A stretch of 64,000 nt of DNA from Isochrysis galbana (Eukaryota > Haptophyta > Isochrysidales > Isochrysidaceae): positions 4,969,595-5,033,594 of the forward strand of contig CM030933.1 in assembly GCA_018136815.1 (NCBI GenBank). The letters run 5' to 3'. The notes under the pieces are model-generated. The model searched no databases and was not told the DNA's origin. It saw only the letters and a list, made by a program, of their open reading frames with translations. Positions within the stretch are counted from its first letter, which is position 1. Every line of letters begins with the position of its first letter. This document shows, piece by piece, positions 40,534 through 50,037 of the stretch. The translations under genes and the position numbers were made by a program.

Positions 40534-41295
40534 ATGTTCGGCCAGCTGTGCCTTTCCCTAGTTGTTGCCTACGTCGCACCGCCCCTTTCCCCCCATTCTG
40601 CGCCCGGCGTGCAGCCCAATCACCTTGCACCCTCTCGCTCGCTCCCCCTCTCGATGGGCGTGCGGCTCAACAACTACATGCTCGACACTCCCCTCTCCGC
40701 TGCTGGTTCGACCGTGCTTGTGAAGCTGAGGGCGACCAAGGAAGATACAAGCAAGGGTGGGCTCGTGCTAGCTGCCTCGCTGCGAAAAATCCGAGACGGA
40801 GTTGTCATCTCGAGCGGGAAGGGCGCAAAGCACCCACAGAGTGGCAAGCTGCTGCCCAACGCGATTGAGGTCGGAGACCACGTCGTGATGGAAGAGCTTG
40901 AGATGGAAGGTGAAAGGGTGACGTACGATGGCACGCCTCATCGCATTCTCCCTGCCTCGCGCGTGATTGCCAAGCTCGAGGGAGGCGTCATGTCCATGCA
41001 GACCTTCAAGCCCCTCGGAGATCGGCTGCTTGTCAAGCTCCCTGCGCCCGCTGAGCAGACGATGAGCGGTATCTTGCTCGCTGGCCTTGAGGAGGGGCAG
41101 GTTCCCAGTCAAGGCATTGTGCTAGCAGCTGGCCCTGGGACCATGAATTCAAATGCGGAATTCAATGCGATGCCGGCTGGCGTGGGCGACTTCGTCATCT
41201 TTGGCAAGTACAGCGGGGCAGACATCGACTTTGAGGACGGGGCGAAGTACAAGGTTGTTTCCGCGAGTGAGTGCCTCGGCAAGTTTTCGGAGTGA
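40534..41295 (+). CDS. CPN20: Chloroplast co-chaperonin CPN20 (double GroES domain)
   Basis: CPN20 caps the plastid Cpn60 chaperonin and has two GroES domains in tandem. From ATG 40534 there are 253 residues. The leader MFGQLCLSLVVAYVAPP is signal-peptide-like, with an A-Y-V-A-P motif at the expected cleavage point, like the ASAFAP motif of secondary red plastids. Domain 1 starts at about residue 60 (AGSTVLVKLRATKEDTSKGG) and has VGDHVVMEE. Domain 2 starts PLGDRLLVKLPAPAEQTMSG and has VGDFVIFGKYSGADIDF, ending LGKFSE. No intron is needed. Confidence 0.93.
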   Translation: MFGQLCLSLVVAYVAPPLSPHSAPGVQPNHLAPSRSLPLSMGVRLNNYMLDTPLSAAGSTVLVKLRATKEDTSKGGLVLAASLRKIRDGVVISSGKGAKHPQSGKLLPNAIEVGDHVVMEELEMEGERVTYDGTPHRILPASRVIAKLEGGVMSMQTFKPLGDRLLVKLPAPAEQTMSGILLAGLEEGQVPSQGIVLAAGPGTMNSNAEFNAMPAGVGDFVIFGKYSGADIDFEDGAKYKVVSASECLGKFSE

Positions 41296-41838
41296 GCACC
41301 GCCTAAGGTCCCATGCCATCATGGGGGAATATCTACAGTTGCTACCGCCGCCGTTGCGGTGCCATTCGCATACAACGGCTTACCTTGGACATGTGCTTGC
41401 TGGTGGCGGAGTGGCCTCCATCATCCCATGCGCTGACTGCCAAAAGGGATGCCAACCTCGTCCTCTGTTCTTGAAGGTATGAGCCCGAGGCACACTTTGC
41501 TCCTTATGGCTGCTCCAGGACGGAAGAGCAGCTTTGTACTTGTCATGAGCAAAACGCGAAAGGCATAGAGGCCATCAAAGGCCGGTAGGGCGGTCCGATC
41601 GTGGCGTGCATTGTGGCGTTGAAAACGCCAGCAATCCGAGATTGTTGGTATTATGGCGCCGTCACGGTCGTTTTACTGATCATCGTTGGTGTGGCGTCGG
41701 CTGCCTTCTAGCTAATATACTCTATAGCAACCATTGACATTGACCATTGAGATAAAAAAAAATAAAACTACAAATTTTTACGCGCTGCTACTTGCACGGC
41801 GCGCACGGGGGCTAGCAACCGCCGGTCAGTCATTATAA
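41296..41838. other. Intergenic, nothing recognised
   Basis: This is the 3' flank of CPN20. No gene or repeat was identified. Confidence 0.4.
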
Positions 41839-42290
41839 ATGTGGAGGGTCTGTCGCGGATGCGACACCGGCGAGGCGCTCGCCGACGCGATCACGCGCCG
41901 CTTCCGCCTCAGCATCACCCTCGAGCTCGAGAATATCTACTTGCCGTACCTGCTAATAATCGCCAAGAAACTCTGCTCCTACGCGGGCGGCTCATGTATA
42001 CAGTCGGGCGTGACCGTGCGCTCTGGTGCGAGAAGGTCGGCACGCCAAGGGGATCGAGCTCGTGCGCCGCGACAACTGCCCGTTCGCCAAGGCGGTCCAC
42101 CGCGACGTGCTCGACGCACTACTCGTCGCGCGCAGCCCGCCGCAGGCGGTCGCCCACCTGCGCGCAGCCTGCGCCGCCAGCCGTTGGCAACTTGGCCGAG
42201 CTCATCGATCATCGGCGACCGACAGCGTCGCGCTCGTCGCCTTTGTACTGACCAAGCAGCTCAAGGAAAGAAGGCCAAAACTCATATAAA
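41839..42290 (+). pseudogene. Family-B DNA polymerase remnant (palm/thumb part)
   Basis: Three overlapping plus-strand frames together give the order seen after motif C of delta-like or viral PolB: FRLSITLELENIYLPYLLI, a KK..SYAG element, AKGIELVRRDNCPFAKAVHR and then FVLTKQLKE. In intact enzymes these are the conserved E-x-Y-x-P-Y-L, KKRYAG, KG-x2-x-VRRD and LTK segments. At least two frame changes in 450 bp and the missing remainder make this a dead copy. Host polymerase delta/zeta and a large algal DNA virus are both possible sources. Confidence 0.65.
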
Positions 42291-43100
42291 TCCTAAATCT
42301 ACTTACGCGCGTTTCTGTGGACAATATTATTATAAATGGAGTGTGGACATTTGACATTTACATTTGATGGCTCAACTTGAGTCTATGCCATATTCGACGG
42401 AACGTGATAGGAACGTGACCTCAGCTCCAACGACAACGACACCTCAGCCCACTACCAACATACAACATAGTAGTAAAAACAACATACTGCAAGTGTGCAA
42501 GTGCACGTTTTGATGGTAGTGTACTAGTAGTGTGGAGAATTGTAATAGAGTAAGAGTAAGAGTTTTAATTTATATATTTATATCCGGTTCTGTTGCAGTC
42601 TGTTGCGTAGTTAGCGCGTGCGATCGCGATGCTGCTGGCGCTCTCGACTGCCCTGGTCACCGCGATGATGCCAAGACGACACGTCGTGGCTGCGGTGGGC
42701 TTGAAGCTTGAACGAGGCTGGAAGCAAGGGGCGCGGCTAGTGCACGATCCATCGTCATCGTCCGCTCAAATTATAACAATAGATTTTGACCCAACAGGTC
42801 GGATCACGGAAGTGGGGCAATTTATAAGATTCCTCCATGTGTCTTCCCTACCTTATGACGGATGACAATAGGTACGATGACCGGCGGCCGGCGGCCTCCC
42901 CGATTGGTTCAGAAGGACGGACGCCAAAAAACCGCGATTGGCTCACAAGGATGCCAGAAAAGGGTGTGCGCAACTCACGAACAGCACCGCCTCATTGCGC
43001 ATGCTATGCCGGTTTGCTCACAGCAGCGCACAGAGGCCTCACCTTACAATCAGAGATCCAAGCACAGCCGAGAGGGCCAGCGATCATTTATGAGAGCGCT
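42291..43100. other. Intergenic with one possible small ORF
   Basis: ATG 42629 opens a 78-residue frame (MLLALSTALVTAMMPRRHVV) with a signal-like start, stopping at 42865. I cannot assign it, and it may be chance. The stretch 42300-42600 is AT-richer than average. Confidence 0.3.
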
Positions 43101-43686
43101 TCATGCCGATTGCGGTTCTCGTGATATGATTCTCGGCGTCTGCCCGTCCTCATCCTCGTCTAGGCTGTACTGTACATGCACCGTCAGCCCAATCTTCAAC
43201 TGTTGGAATTGACCTGGCCTGTTGATCTTGCCGGCGGGCTTGGCCTTGACAACTCGGCCATCATCCAGCGTGACCTGCTGGGCCGCATGGCGTTGCTTGG
43301 TAGGGGGGCAGTGCAGGCAGGCAACTCAGAGCGAGAGGCAGCGGCGGGTGGCTTGGTCCCTGCATGCGCGTGCGAGTACAACCTTCTGTCAGCTGCCCGC
43401 CCCCCCCCCCCCCCCCCCCCCCCCCCCCGCCGCGCGCTCATGGCCTCTGCCGCCTTCATTCCACCTGCATGAAGCGTCCCGTCAGAGCGGTAATCTGCCC
43501 CCGGAAGACTCCCTCCTCCTCCGTCTCGTGGCTGCTCTCCATCCGGCTCATCTTCTGAAGCACGCTGCGCTCATACTTCTTGCGGGTGGCAGAGCGGGCC
43601 GCGCGCACGAGCGTCAGCTGCGCATCCGAGGGCCAACGGGCTGCCCGCACCACGTGCAGCCGGCTCACCGCTCGGCCCCACATCAT
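43101..43686 (-). CDS. Two-exon IF-1-like (S1/OB-fold) protein, probably organellar
   Basis: Exon 1 is 43686-43465 and exon 2 is 43274-43101, joined in phase 0 across a 190-bp GT-AG intron that contains a long C/G homopolymer (43389-43428). The product is about 131 residues. The N-terminus is basic and amphipathic (WGRAVSRLHVVRAARW), consistent with a mitochondrial presequence. The core, GVFRGQITALTGRFMQ joined to VTLDDGRVVKAKPAGKINR and then LKIGLTVHVQYS and PRIISR, follows the strand order of IF-1/eIF1A S1-like OB folds (G-x-V, V-x-L-x-D-G, A-x3-G-K, G-x-x-V-x-V). IF-1 occupies the ribosomal A site during initiation. The assignment rests on motif order only. Confidence 0.6.
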
Positions 43687-43827
43687 CTAACCCCCCCCCC
43701 CCCTCCCCCTTCCCTCTCTCTCTTTTCCTCCCTCTCTTCTCTCTCCCTCCCTCTTTCTTCTACCCCCCCCCCCCCCCTCTCTCTCCCTCTCTCCCTCTCC
43801 CTCTCCCTCTCCTCCCTCTCTCCCCCT

Positions 43828-43870
<43 letters not shown>

Positions 43871-44000
43871 TCTCTCTCTCTCTCCTATCTCTTTCTTCTC
43901 TCCCCCCCAATCTCTCTCCGCCTCTCTCTCTCTCCACTCCCGCTCTCTCTCCCTCCCTCCCTCCTCTCCCGCTCTCTCTCTCCCATTCCTCACCCTACTT
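43687..44000. repeat. C/T-rich low-complexity tract
   Basis: About 300 bases of nearly pure pyrimidine on the plus strand, including (CT)n and C-runs. It lies directly upstream of the IF-1-like gene, whose coding strand is the other one. Confidence 0.85.
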
Positions 44001-44419
44001 TACTTCCTAGATCTCCCTCTCCCGCACATATCAGGCGCTCCTTGTCGACGTGCAACGATCCTAAAATTAGGCCGGCCTAACCCTCATTTATAACACTAGT
44101 CCTGGCCCCACTGAGGGTCCCAGAGGCCCACGGCCCCCAGCCCCTACTGCCCCTCTACCTGCCCATTTGTCATAACGCCGATGTATTCTTCTTGTGCCCC
44201 TACGCGGCAGGGTCAGTCAGGATGGCATTCCACCCACCACCCACCCGATCACGAGGGTGAGGCTGACCTTTCCAAAGTGCAAGGGGTGAAAATATTATTC
44301 GGTCTCACAGTAAACTTTACCGTTATTCACACCAAGGAACCAAGGAGCAAGGAGGCGCCTTCTTTCTTCTTTGTTCGGACTTCGTTCTCCCTCCCACCCA
44401 TCCCATAAGAGTAGTGTGC
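44001..44419. other. Unique flank left of the LINE nest
   Basis: The word GAGGCTGACCTTTCC at about 44258 recurs at about 47951 on the far side of the nest. No gene was recognised. Before the insertions this flank was continuous with 47889 onward and so lay upstream of the GT8 gene at 48152. Confidence 0.4.
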
Positions 44420-44507
44420 TATGCGCAGGGCGTGTCAACTAAGTTTATACTTAGACGCGATAGAGCGCGCCGACGCGACTCCCCTCTCCTTCGGGCCCCC
44501 CACCGAG

Positions 44508-45390
44508 TAGGGCTTGGCAGAAATGTCTAGACATTCTTTTAGACATTTGGGCGGATTTTCGCCAAAGAGATGTCTCGAGACATGTCGAGACATTTGGGCT
44601 GGTGAGGCCGCTCTGTCCAAAAACAAAACTGTCATTCCAAAAACAAATCTGTCACTACGCGTGCACGCGTGCGCGTCGGCGCGCTCAATGGCCGGCCCAG
44701 GTGAGCTCACTCCCCAGCCCCTCCAGCCTGCTTGTACACTGCATGTCTGTATGTCCCACGCGCCACGCACCAGCCCTTGTCTCTTCCACACTCACTTCAT
44801 CGCGGCCCTTCGCCTTCGCGCAGGATCAGCACGCCGCACAACGCGCGCCTCAAGTTCACAATTTCTCGTTGATGACATGGACAAGACCGATGGGGAGAAT
44901 GTGGAAGAGGAGGTCGCCCTGAACGACTCGGACGAGGCGAGCGACGGCGAGAGCAGCGAGCTCTTGTGAACGTGTGTTCTCATTGCTTGCATGTTGCATG
45001 TATGTTTCCTTCTGTTCGTGCTTCGTCTTTGTCTGCCCAGATTGAAGCGTCTGTGATGTTGCGCTACAATAGCAACAAGCGTGGTGTTTGATGAGTAAGG
45101 TGTGAGGTGGTTAGTGTAGAGTGTATGTATATGTGATTTGAGAGCTTTTAGAAGGTATATATTTGCGTATTTGTATTTGCAACGCTATCTCTATCGTCTA
45201 TAGATGGCTTGAGATTGCTGAATGAGCAAACACCCTACCGCCCAACGCGCCCACAAGCGCTGCGCACCACGAAAAAAAAACTGAATTGCAAGACATTTTA
45301 CGAGACATTTGGGCTGCAGGACGAGACATGTCTCGCCCATTTCTGAGAGACATTTGAGCTGAAAAAACGAGACATTTCCGCCAAGCCCTA
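44508..45390 (+). mobile_element. Non-autonomous hAT transposon, 883 bp
   Basis: CCACCGAG is duplicated at 44500-44507 and 45391-45398 (8 bp). The terminal inverted repeats are TAGGGCTTGGC-A/G-GAAATGTCT, 20 of 21 matching. Subterminal GAGACATTTGGGCTG repeats occur on both sides. All three are hallmarks of hAT. The interior has one frame ending in an acidic tail (NDSDEASDGESSELL, stop at 44969) but no full transposase. It sits inside the family C LINE. Confidence 0.93.
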
Positions 45391-45600
45391 CCACCGAGGG
45401 CGCTCCCCCAGCGCCCATGGAGCAGCCGCTGATGAAGCGGCCGCGTCCGCACACAGAGGCCGAACAGGTGTGTGCGACTCCGGTCGCGCCGCACGGCCCG
45501 TGGCCCCGGCCACACCACTCATGGCAGCAAGATCAAAGACAGATTGTTCGCATACCCGAACACACCGACACCCGATAGCCTTAAAGCCCTCTACCTAATA

Positions 45601-46350
45601 TAAACCTTTTAATAGTCTCACCGCACACGCGGCCGTGGACCCTCTACTTTCTACTCACGTAGGAAACTTTCTACACCCCCACTTCCCCGGCCCTTCTCCC
45701 CCCGCCATAAGGCGACTCCCCCCGTGCACTACTAGGGGGATAGGGGTGAAGGGCTTAGATATGGTCCGGTGGCCCGCGCCCCCCCCCGGTGATCATTCCC
45801 CCCCTTCCTCCTGTGTCTCCGAGTGGGCGGCGGTCTCAGCCCCGACTTATCCTGTAAACAGGTGCGGGACTTACCTATTTTCCGGTGAGCGGAGCTCTCG
45901 CTCCGCCCACCCCCTTCTCCGCGCTCTCTCTCCCCTCTCCTGCGGCACGCGCGATGGCGCGCCTGCGGCAGGCCTGCAGCTGCCTGCTGGCGACCCCTGG
46001 AGGCTCATGGAGGCCAGCTCTGGGGGCAAAGGAGGCTGGGACTGGGCCCTGGTCTCCCCTGCCTCTCCCTCGCTGGCGCTCCTGAGCCTCTGGGGCCCCC
46101 AATCTGCACCTGTCTGCCTGTCGACCAGGGGGGGAGGGGGGGTTGGAGCAATGGGCTGGCCACGAGGGGCCAGGATGGGCGAATGGGGCGAGCCTGTGGG
46201 GAAGGGAGTGGGTCAGTAGGGCAGTGGCCTCCTGGCAAGCCATCAGGCGTGCCAGGAGGATGGGTGGTTCCTCCCCCATGGCAGGGGAGGAGTGGAGAGA
46301 GGGGGGGGCTCGTGCCCCCCCATGGGTCAACCAAGTATAAACTTAGTTAG
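45601..46350 (-). mobile_element. LINE family D element, internally deleted, 750 bp
   Basis: AGCCCTCTACCTAATA flanks it at 45585-45600 and 46351-46366 (16 bp). Its 5' end (right side) is AACTAAGTTTATACTTGG upstream of an ATG. Its 3' end (left side) is CTATTAAAAGGTTTA. It splits the ORF2 tail of the family C LINE. Its 5' region is repeated at 51831-52160. Confidence 0.85.
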
Positions 46351-46366
46351 AGCCCTCTACCTAATA

Positions 46367-46670
46367 GCATGGAGACACATAATAGGCGACTTCTATAGAG
46401 TAGAATTCGATCAATACTCACTCCACCACGTGCCGGTCATCGAAAGAACCTTGAGCAGGTTCACGGTCCTCGTCAGAGGCCTTGCGGCCCCCGGACGGAA
46501 CCTCGACCGTGCGCACAAACAAGGCCTCCCGCGGCAGGAAGCCGAAGATCAAGACCCCACGGGACCTCAGCACCCCCGTATACAAAACTAATAACAAAGG
46601 GAACCTAGTCATGAGTGTGAACTTGAAACTGGTAGCACAAGCGCTCGACATGGTGGAGCGGCTCGCCTAA
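46367..46670 (+). pseudogene. LINE family C ORF2 C-terminus
   Basis: AWRHIIGDFYRVEFDQYSLH is followed in another frame by RTNKASRGRKPKIKTPRDLS and LKLVAQALDMVERLA (stop at 46670). It aligns by position with AWRYILTDFYNIQYGNADGR and LLQAARGLDL of family A. There is a frameshift at about 46490. Confidence 0.65.
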
Positions 46671-46764
46671 AAACGAACGCTCCCTCGAGGCGTACCGCCT
46701 CTCACCCGGTTGGCACCCACAGCAGACACACCGTACATCAGACGCCTGGCGCCCGGCGCAAAAA

Positions 46765-47615
46765 AAAAATCTTAAAAAACTAGCCGCTACATGCACGGCC
46801 TTGAATTGTTCGTGCGCATCATCATCTACGTAGAATATCCAAGGGCCTTTACGGCCCTTGTCCATCCCGTCTGGTGTAGCGTCAAGGCCTTCCAGCCTGG
46901 AGAGAAGGAATTTCATGAAGGTGGCAACATCTTCGCTCTTAATGTCCTTTTTGTCTTCAGCTAGCTGAGCTAGCTGAATGAAAAAAGGTGTGTCTTCAGG
47001 TTCTTCCTCATCATCCAGAGGGGGGGGTGCGAGTTGGTTGGTGCTGTTGGCAATCGGTTTTGGCTCCGACTGCGGGTCCGCTCGCTTACGCGAGGGCGGC
47101 GGGGGTTGTTGAGTGGGTTGAGAAGGAGCAAACTGTGCTCCTGTTGGTTGCTTTCCCTTGGGGCCAGCCGCCTCGGCGTACGATTTCTGGGAACTGCTCT
47201 TTGAAGGGTTGGAGGCCGTAAAGGCTCCCAGGACGATGGATTGTTGTGTGTAGTGCCCGCCCACGAGGGGTGCACAGTTGGTAGGAGTTGCCTCCATGGG
47301 GGTGGCAGCAGAGCTGCCACACCCCATGGGGAGTCCTTGAATGGGTGGCGTGGCGGCAGGTGGTGGCGGCTGAGCCTGTGTCTGGCTCTGTTGGTCTGGG
47401 GGGAACAGGGCTCTGCCTGTTCCCACCCTCTGTGAGGTCTGGCCGGCGGGAGGAGGTGGAAGCATGTCGACGTCTTCGTCGGCTGGGGCGGCAGCTTGCG
47501 CGCGCTTGGGCTCCGGTGGCTTCGGGCGGCCCCGTTGGGGCGTCGTGACTGCGGTGGGCTGGGAGGTGGGAGGCGGCGCGGCGCGCTCCATCGCTAAAAC
47601 TATAACGATAGTTAC
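46765..47615 (-). mobile_element. LINE family A, internally deleted copy, 851 bp
   Basis: GCGCCCGGCGCAAAAA flanks it at 46749-46764 and 47616-47631. It has the family A 5' end (AACTAT-CGTT-ATAGTT hairpin, then ATG 47591) joined straight to the 3' terminus at about 46800. It is inserted in the 3' UTR of the family C LINE. Confidence 0.9.
46795..47591 (-). pseudogene. LINE family A ORF1, truncated
   Basis: It opens MERAAPPPTSQPTAVTTPQR and continues through TPFFIQLAQLAEDKKDIKSE to GPWIFYVDDDAHEQFKA. There it joins the 3' UTR and loses the C-terminal third seen at 61543-62778. The function of ORF1 is not known from sequence. Confidence 0.7.
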
Positions 47616-48151
47616 GCGCCCGGCGCAAAAAGGACTAAAATGAAACCGGTAGCCCGGCGGCGTAGAAGGAAGGAGAGCGATAAGCCGTCGGGGATCGGTA
47701 CACACCGTCTGCCACTGGAAACCCACTTCCACTTCACGCAGCCCCTAGGTAGAGCACGAGGGGACGCGCCGCAAGCGCAAGGCAGGTGGAGGGGTGGTAA
47801 GGACAGCGGGCGTGGCTACAGGGAGGTTGTGCAGGGTCGCGCGCGCGGCGAGATTATTAAGAAGTTTTTTTTTATGCGCAGGGCGTGTGGCGAAAATAAC
47901 ATCTCTACAAGGCCAAGGCCTTCCACCGACCATCGACGACCCGAACACGAGGCTGACCTTTCCTAAGTCCTAAGTGTGAATGGAGAGAATTGACTTCCTG
48001 TGAATGGTCAACGACGCCGGCACCGAGTCGACGCTGCTGCACTCCGCTGCTGCGCATTCGCTTGCTCTCTCCTCGTGCCCCCCTTCCCCTTACCTCCCCT
48101 CCCTTCTTCCGGATCGTTTCCCCCCGTTCCCGCTGCAACGTGGTCAGAACG

Positions 48152-49036
48152 ATGGCACCACCGTCGCAGATGGGGCCTCCCGCCTCTGACGCAGGCACTC
48201 GCTTCCAGCTACGAGTCGCTCTCGTCATTTGGGCCATCGGTGCTCGCCACTGGACGCAGTCATTGTGCGCCATCCGCCAGTACGCCCGCTTCATACCCCG
48301 CGAGTGGAACTTCGTGACTGTGTACGATCGATCGACACCGTGGATGCCGCAGAAACTGGCCAACCACTCTCAAGGCATCGTCATCAGGCCGATCGATGTG
48401 TCGGAGCTCGTCAACCGCCTCGCCCATGACGTGGTCAACAGGAGGCAGCTCTATGTCCCTTCGGAGTTGAAGATAGTGCAGCTCAAGCTATACACGTGGG
48501 CGCTCGTCGAGTACGATCGGATCCTCCTCACCGACTCTGATGTGTACATCAGAAGAATGCCATTCGACTGGATGAGCCCACAGATATTCGAATACACAAA
48601 CGATCCAATGGTGGTGGTAGGTGTACACGTTTGCAGAACGTCTTTCAATAGTGGCTTCCTCTTCTTCAAGCCCGACCTAAAAGTTGCGACGCAGCTCATA
48701 GATCTCAGCACGAGGAGACATAATACGACGTGTGAGTCATTGCAGAGCGACCAGACCATCCTCAACACATTTTTTCGCCAGTGGAAGGCGATCGACGTCA
48801 TTTTGGAGGTCCGCTACAGCGCATGGATTCCAACGAGGAATATAACCTTTCCTATTGTTCACTTCGTCTCCGCCTGGAAGCCATATGGTTGGTTCGATAA
48901 ATGTGCACACAGTGAAGCGAGCATGCTCCAAGGCCCAGCGCAAGACCAAAGCCGCAAGATTGCGAGTGTCTTCGCTCCAAGCTTTTGGATGAAACATGTG
49001 GCAAAATTGCGGGAAAACTCTTCGAGGTGGGGTTAG
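48152..49036 (+). CDS. GT8-family glycosyltransferase, glycogenin/glucuronosyltransferase-like
   Basis: The first in-frame ATG is 48152, giving 294 residues. LRVALVIWAIGARHWTQSL starts the nucleotide-binding fold. The metal-binding DXD is D128-S-D130 in RILLTDSDVYIRRMPF. FNSGFLFFKPD and the C-terminal VHFVSAWKPYGWF (with its histidine) complete the GT8 set as in plant PGSIP/GUX-like and glycogenin-like enzymes. There is no obvious signal anchor. The family C LINE is inserted about 280 bp upstream of the ATG, so its original promoter is displaced by 3.4 kb. The acceptor is unknown. Confidence 0.82.
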   Translation: MAPPSQMGPPASDAGTRFQLRVALVIWAIGARHWTQSLCAIRQYARFIPREWNFVTVYDRSTPWMPQKLANHSQGIVIRPIDVSELVNRLAHDVVNRRQLYVPSELKIVQLKLYTWALVEYDRILLTDSDVYIRRMPFDWMSPQIFEYTNDPMVVVGVHVCRTSFNSGFLFFKPDLKVATQLIDLSTRRHNTTCESLQSDQTILNTFFRQWKAIDVILEVRYSAWIPTRNITFPIVHFVSAWKPYGWFDKCAHSEASMLQGPAQDQSRKIASVFAPSFWMKHVAKLRENSSRWG

Positions 49037-49225
49037 GGAATGCTGGGGCTGGGACAGAGTGGATACGCGACTGGCTGTGAATGTGAATATGGCTCTGTAG
49101 AACAATCACAGTCGTTGAAAAATCTGAAAACTCATGGCCTTGACAATAAGAAAATTTCGCAACTACAACTAGGAATATGCTGGGAAGTAATAATGATAAG
49201 GTCGCGTTCCGTCAAAAGAGGACCA

Positions 49226-49407
49226 ACTATCGTTAAAACGATAGGGTCATGGAGCGCGCGCCGCCGCCCGCTCTCGCCGCCGTCGCCCTCGCCGCAATGG
49301 ACGAAGCGTTCATGGACACCCCCCTGTCGCCGAAGCGACCGCGTCAGGACGACCCGCCCGACCAGGTGGGCGAAAGAGCCAGCGGGCCACGCCCGAGCAC
49401 AGCAGAA
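49226..49407 (+). mobile_element. 5' end of a LINE (third hairpin variant)
   Basis: CTATCGTT-AA-AACGATAG forms a hairpin just before ATG 49249, which opens MERAPPPALAAVALAAMDEA and reaches SPKRPRQDDPPDQ. After about 180 bp it is cut by the next LINE end. Confidence 0.65.
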
Positions 49408-49625
49408 AAAAAAAAACATCTGAAGATTCTGGGCTACACACCTACTACTGACTGGGACTGGTCTCCCTTCTCTACTTGCATCGCCCTTACTTCCCTCCCT
49501 CCACCTCTTCCCCTGCCCCCCTTCTTTCCTTTTTCTTCGGTTTCCGGGGTCCGGCCTTGGTGCGCTACCTAAGGCCTGGTTCAGAGTGCGGGGGCCGGGC
49601 AGGCCTGTTGCGTCTTCTCTTTTGG
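49408..49625 (-). mobile_element. LINE family B 3'-end fragment
   Basis: The minus-strand terminus CTTCAGATG plus T and its UTR match the other family B ends (7176, 22149, 63155). It abuts the 5' LINE piece in opposite orientation. Confidence 0.65.
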
Positions 49626-49698
49626 CGTTCGCGTCTGCCTTCGCTCGCGCCTATTGTGACAGTGGCGCCGGCTGCCATCATCCTTGCAATGTGGAAAC

Positions 49699-49974
49699 AT
49701 GGACTTTACGCGTACCAAACTTCTGCGTAATGCATTCATCGGACAACAATGGTGCTTCAATCTAGGAGCAGTACCTTCCAACACTTTCAAGGAACAAGAT
49801 CAACGCCTTTGCGAGTCTTACTACTTAGATGGGGTTGTCAAAGATGCACCAGAAGACTACAAATTCGACTGCTCCTTCGGATGCCAAGAGTGCGTATATG
49901 CACAAAACAGGTTGGGTATGTGGACGTGCTCGGCTAGTAAATCAACTATCTTTCGTGAGTGTGACCCTCCTTGA
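49699..49974 (+). CDS. Hypothetical cysteine-containing ORF, 91 aa
   Basis: ATG 49699 gives 91 residues with seven cysteines (including FDCSFGCQECVY) and no membrane segment. The base composition is clearly AT-richer than the neighbouring host genes. I do not recognise a family. With the next ORF and the satellite, it forms a compositionally distinct island. Confidence 0.4.
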   Translation: MDFTRTKLLRNAFIGQQWCFNLGAVPSNTFKEQDQRLCESYYLDGVVKDAPEDYKFDCSFGCQECVYAQNRLGMWTCSASKSTIFRECDPP

Positions 49975-50037
49975 GATTGCTTTCTTTCTGAAGACGTAAT
50001 GGTCCTTACGCTATTTCGCTCGTTGACCATGAGACTT

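Larger units (their letters stand above)
44436..47872 (+). mobile_element. LINE family C element, host of three nested insertions
   Basis: TATGCGCAGGGCGTGT flanks it at 44420-44435 and 47873-47888. The 5' end is CAACTAAGTTTATACTTAG followed by the ORF1 start region, where the ATG has become ATA. The 3' end is ATTAAGAAG plus T. Removing the nested hAT, LINE D and LINE A copies with one target copy each leaves about 913 bp: an ORF1 start joined to the ORF2 tail, i.e. an internally deleted element with both ends. Confidence 0.88.

Noticed and set aside
41848..41866. Shared CGCGGATGCGACAC word at 41852 and 56332
   Set aside because: Only 14 bases with no extension. It could be chance in GC-rich DNA or part of the PolB remnant.
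47990..48151. N-terminal extension of the second GT8 protein
   Set aside because: It would need a non-ATG start and has no conserved features. The ATG at 48152 starts just before the conserved fold.
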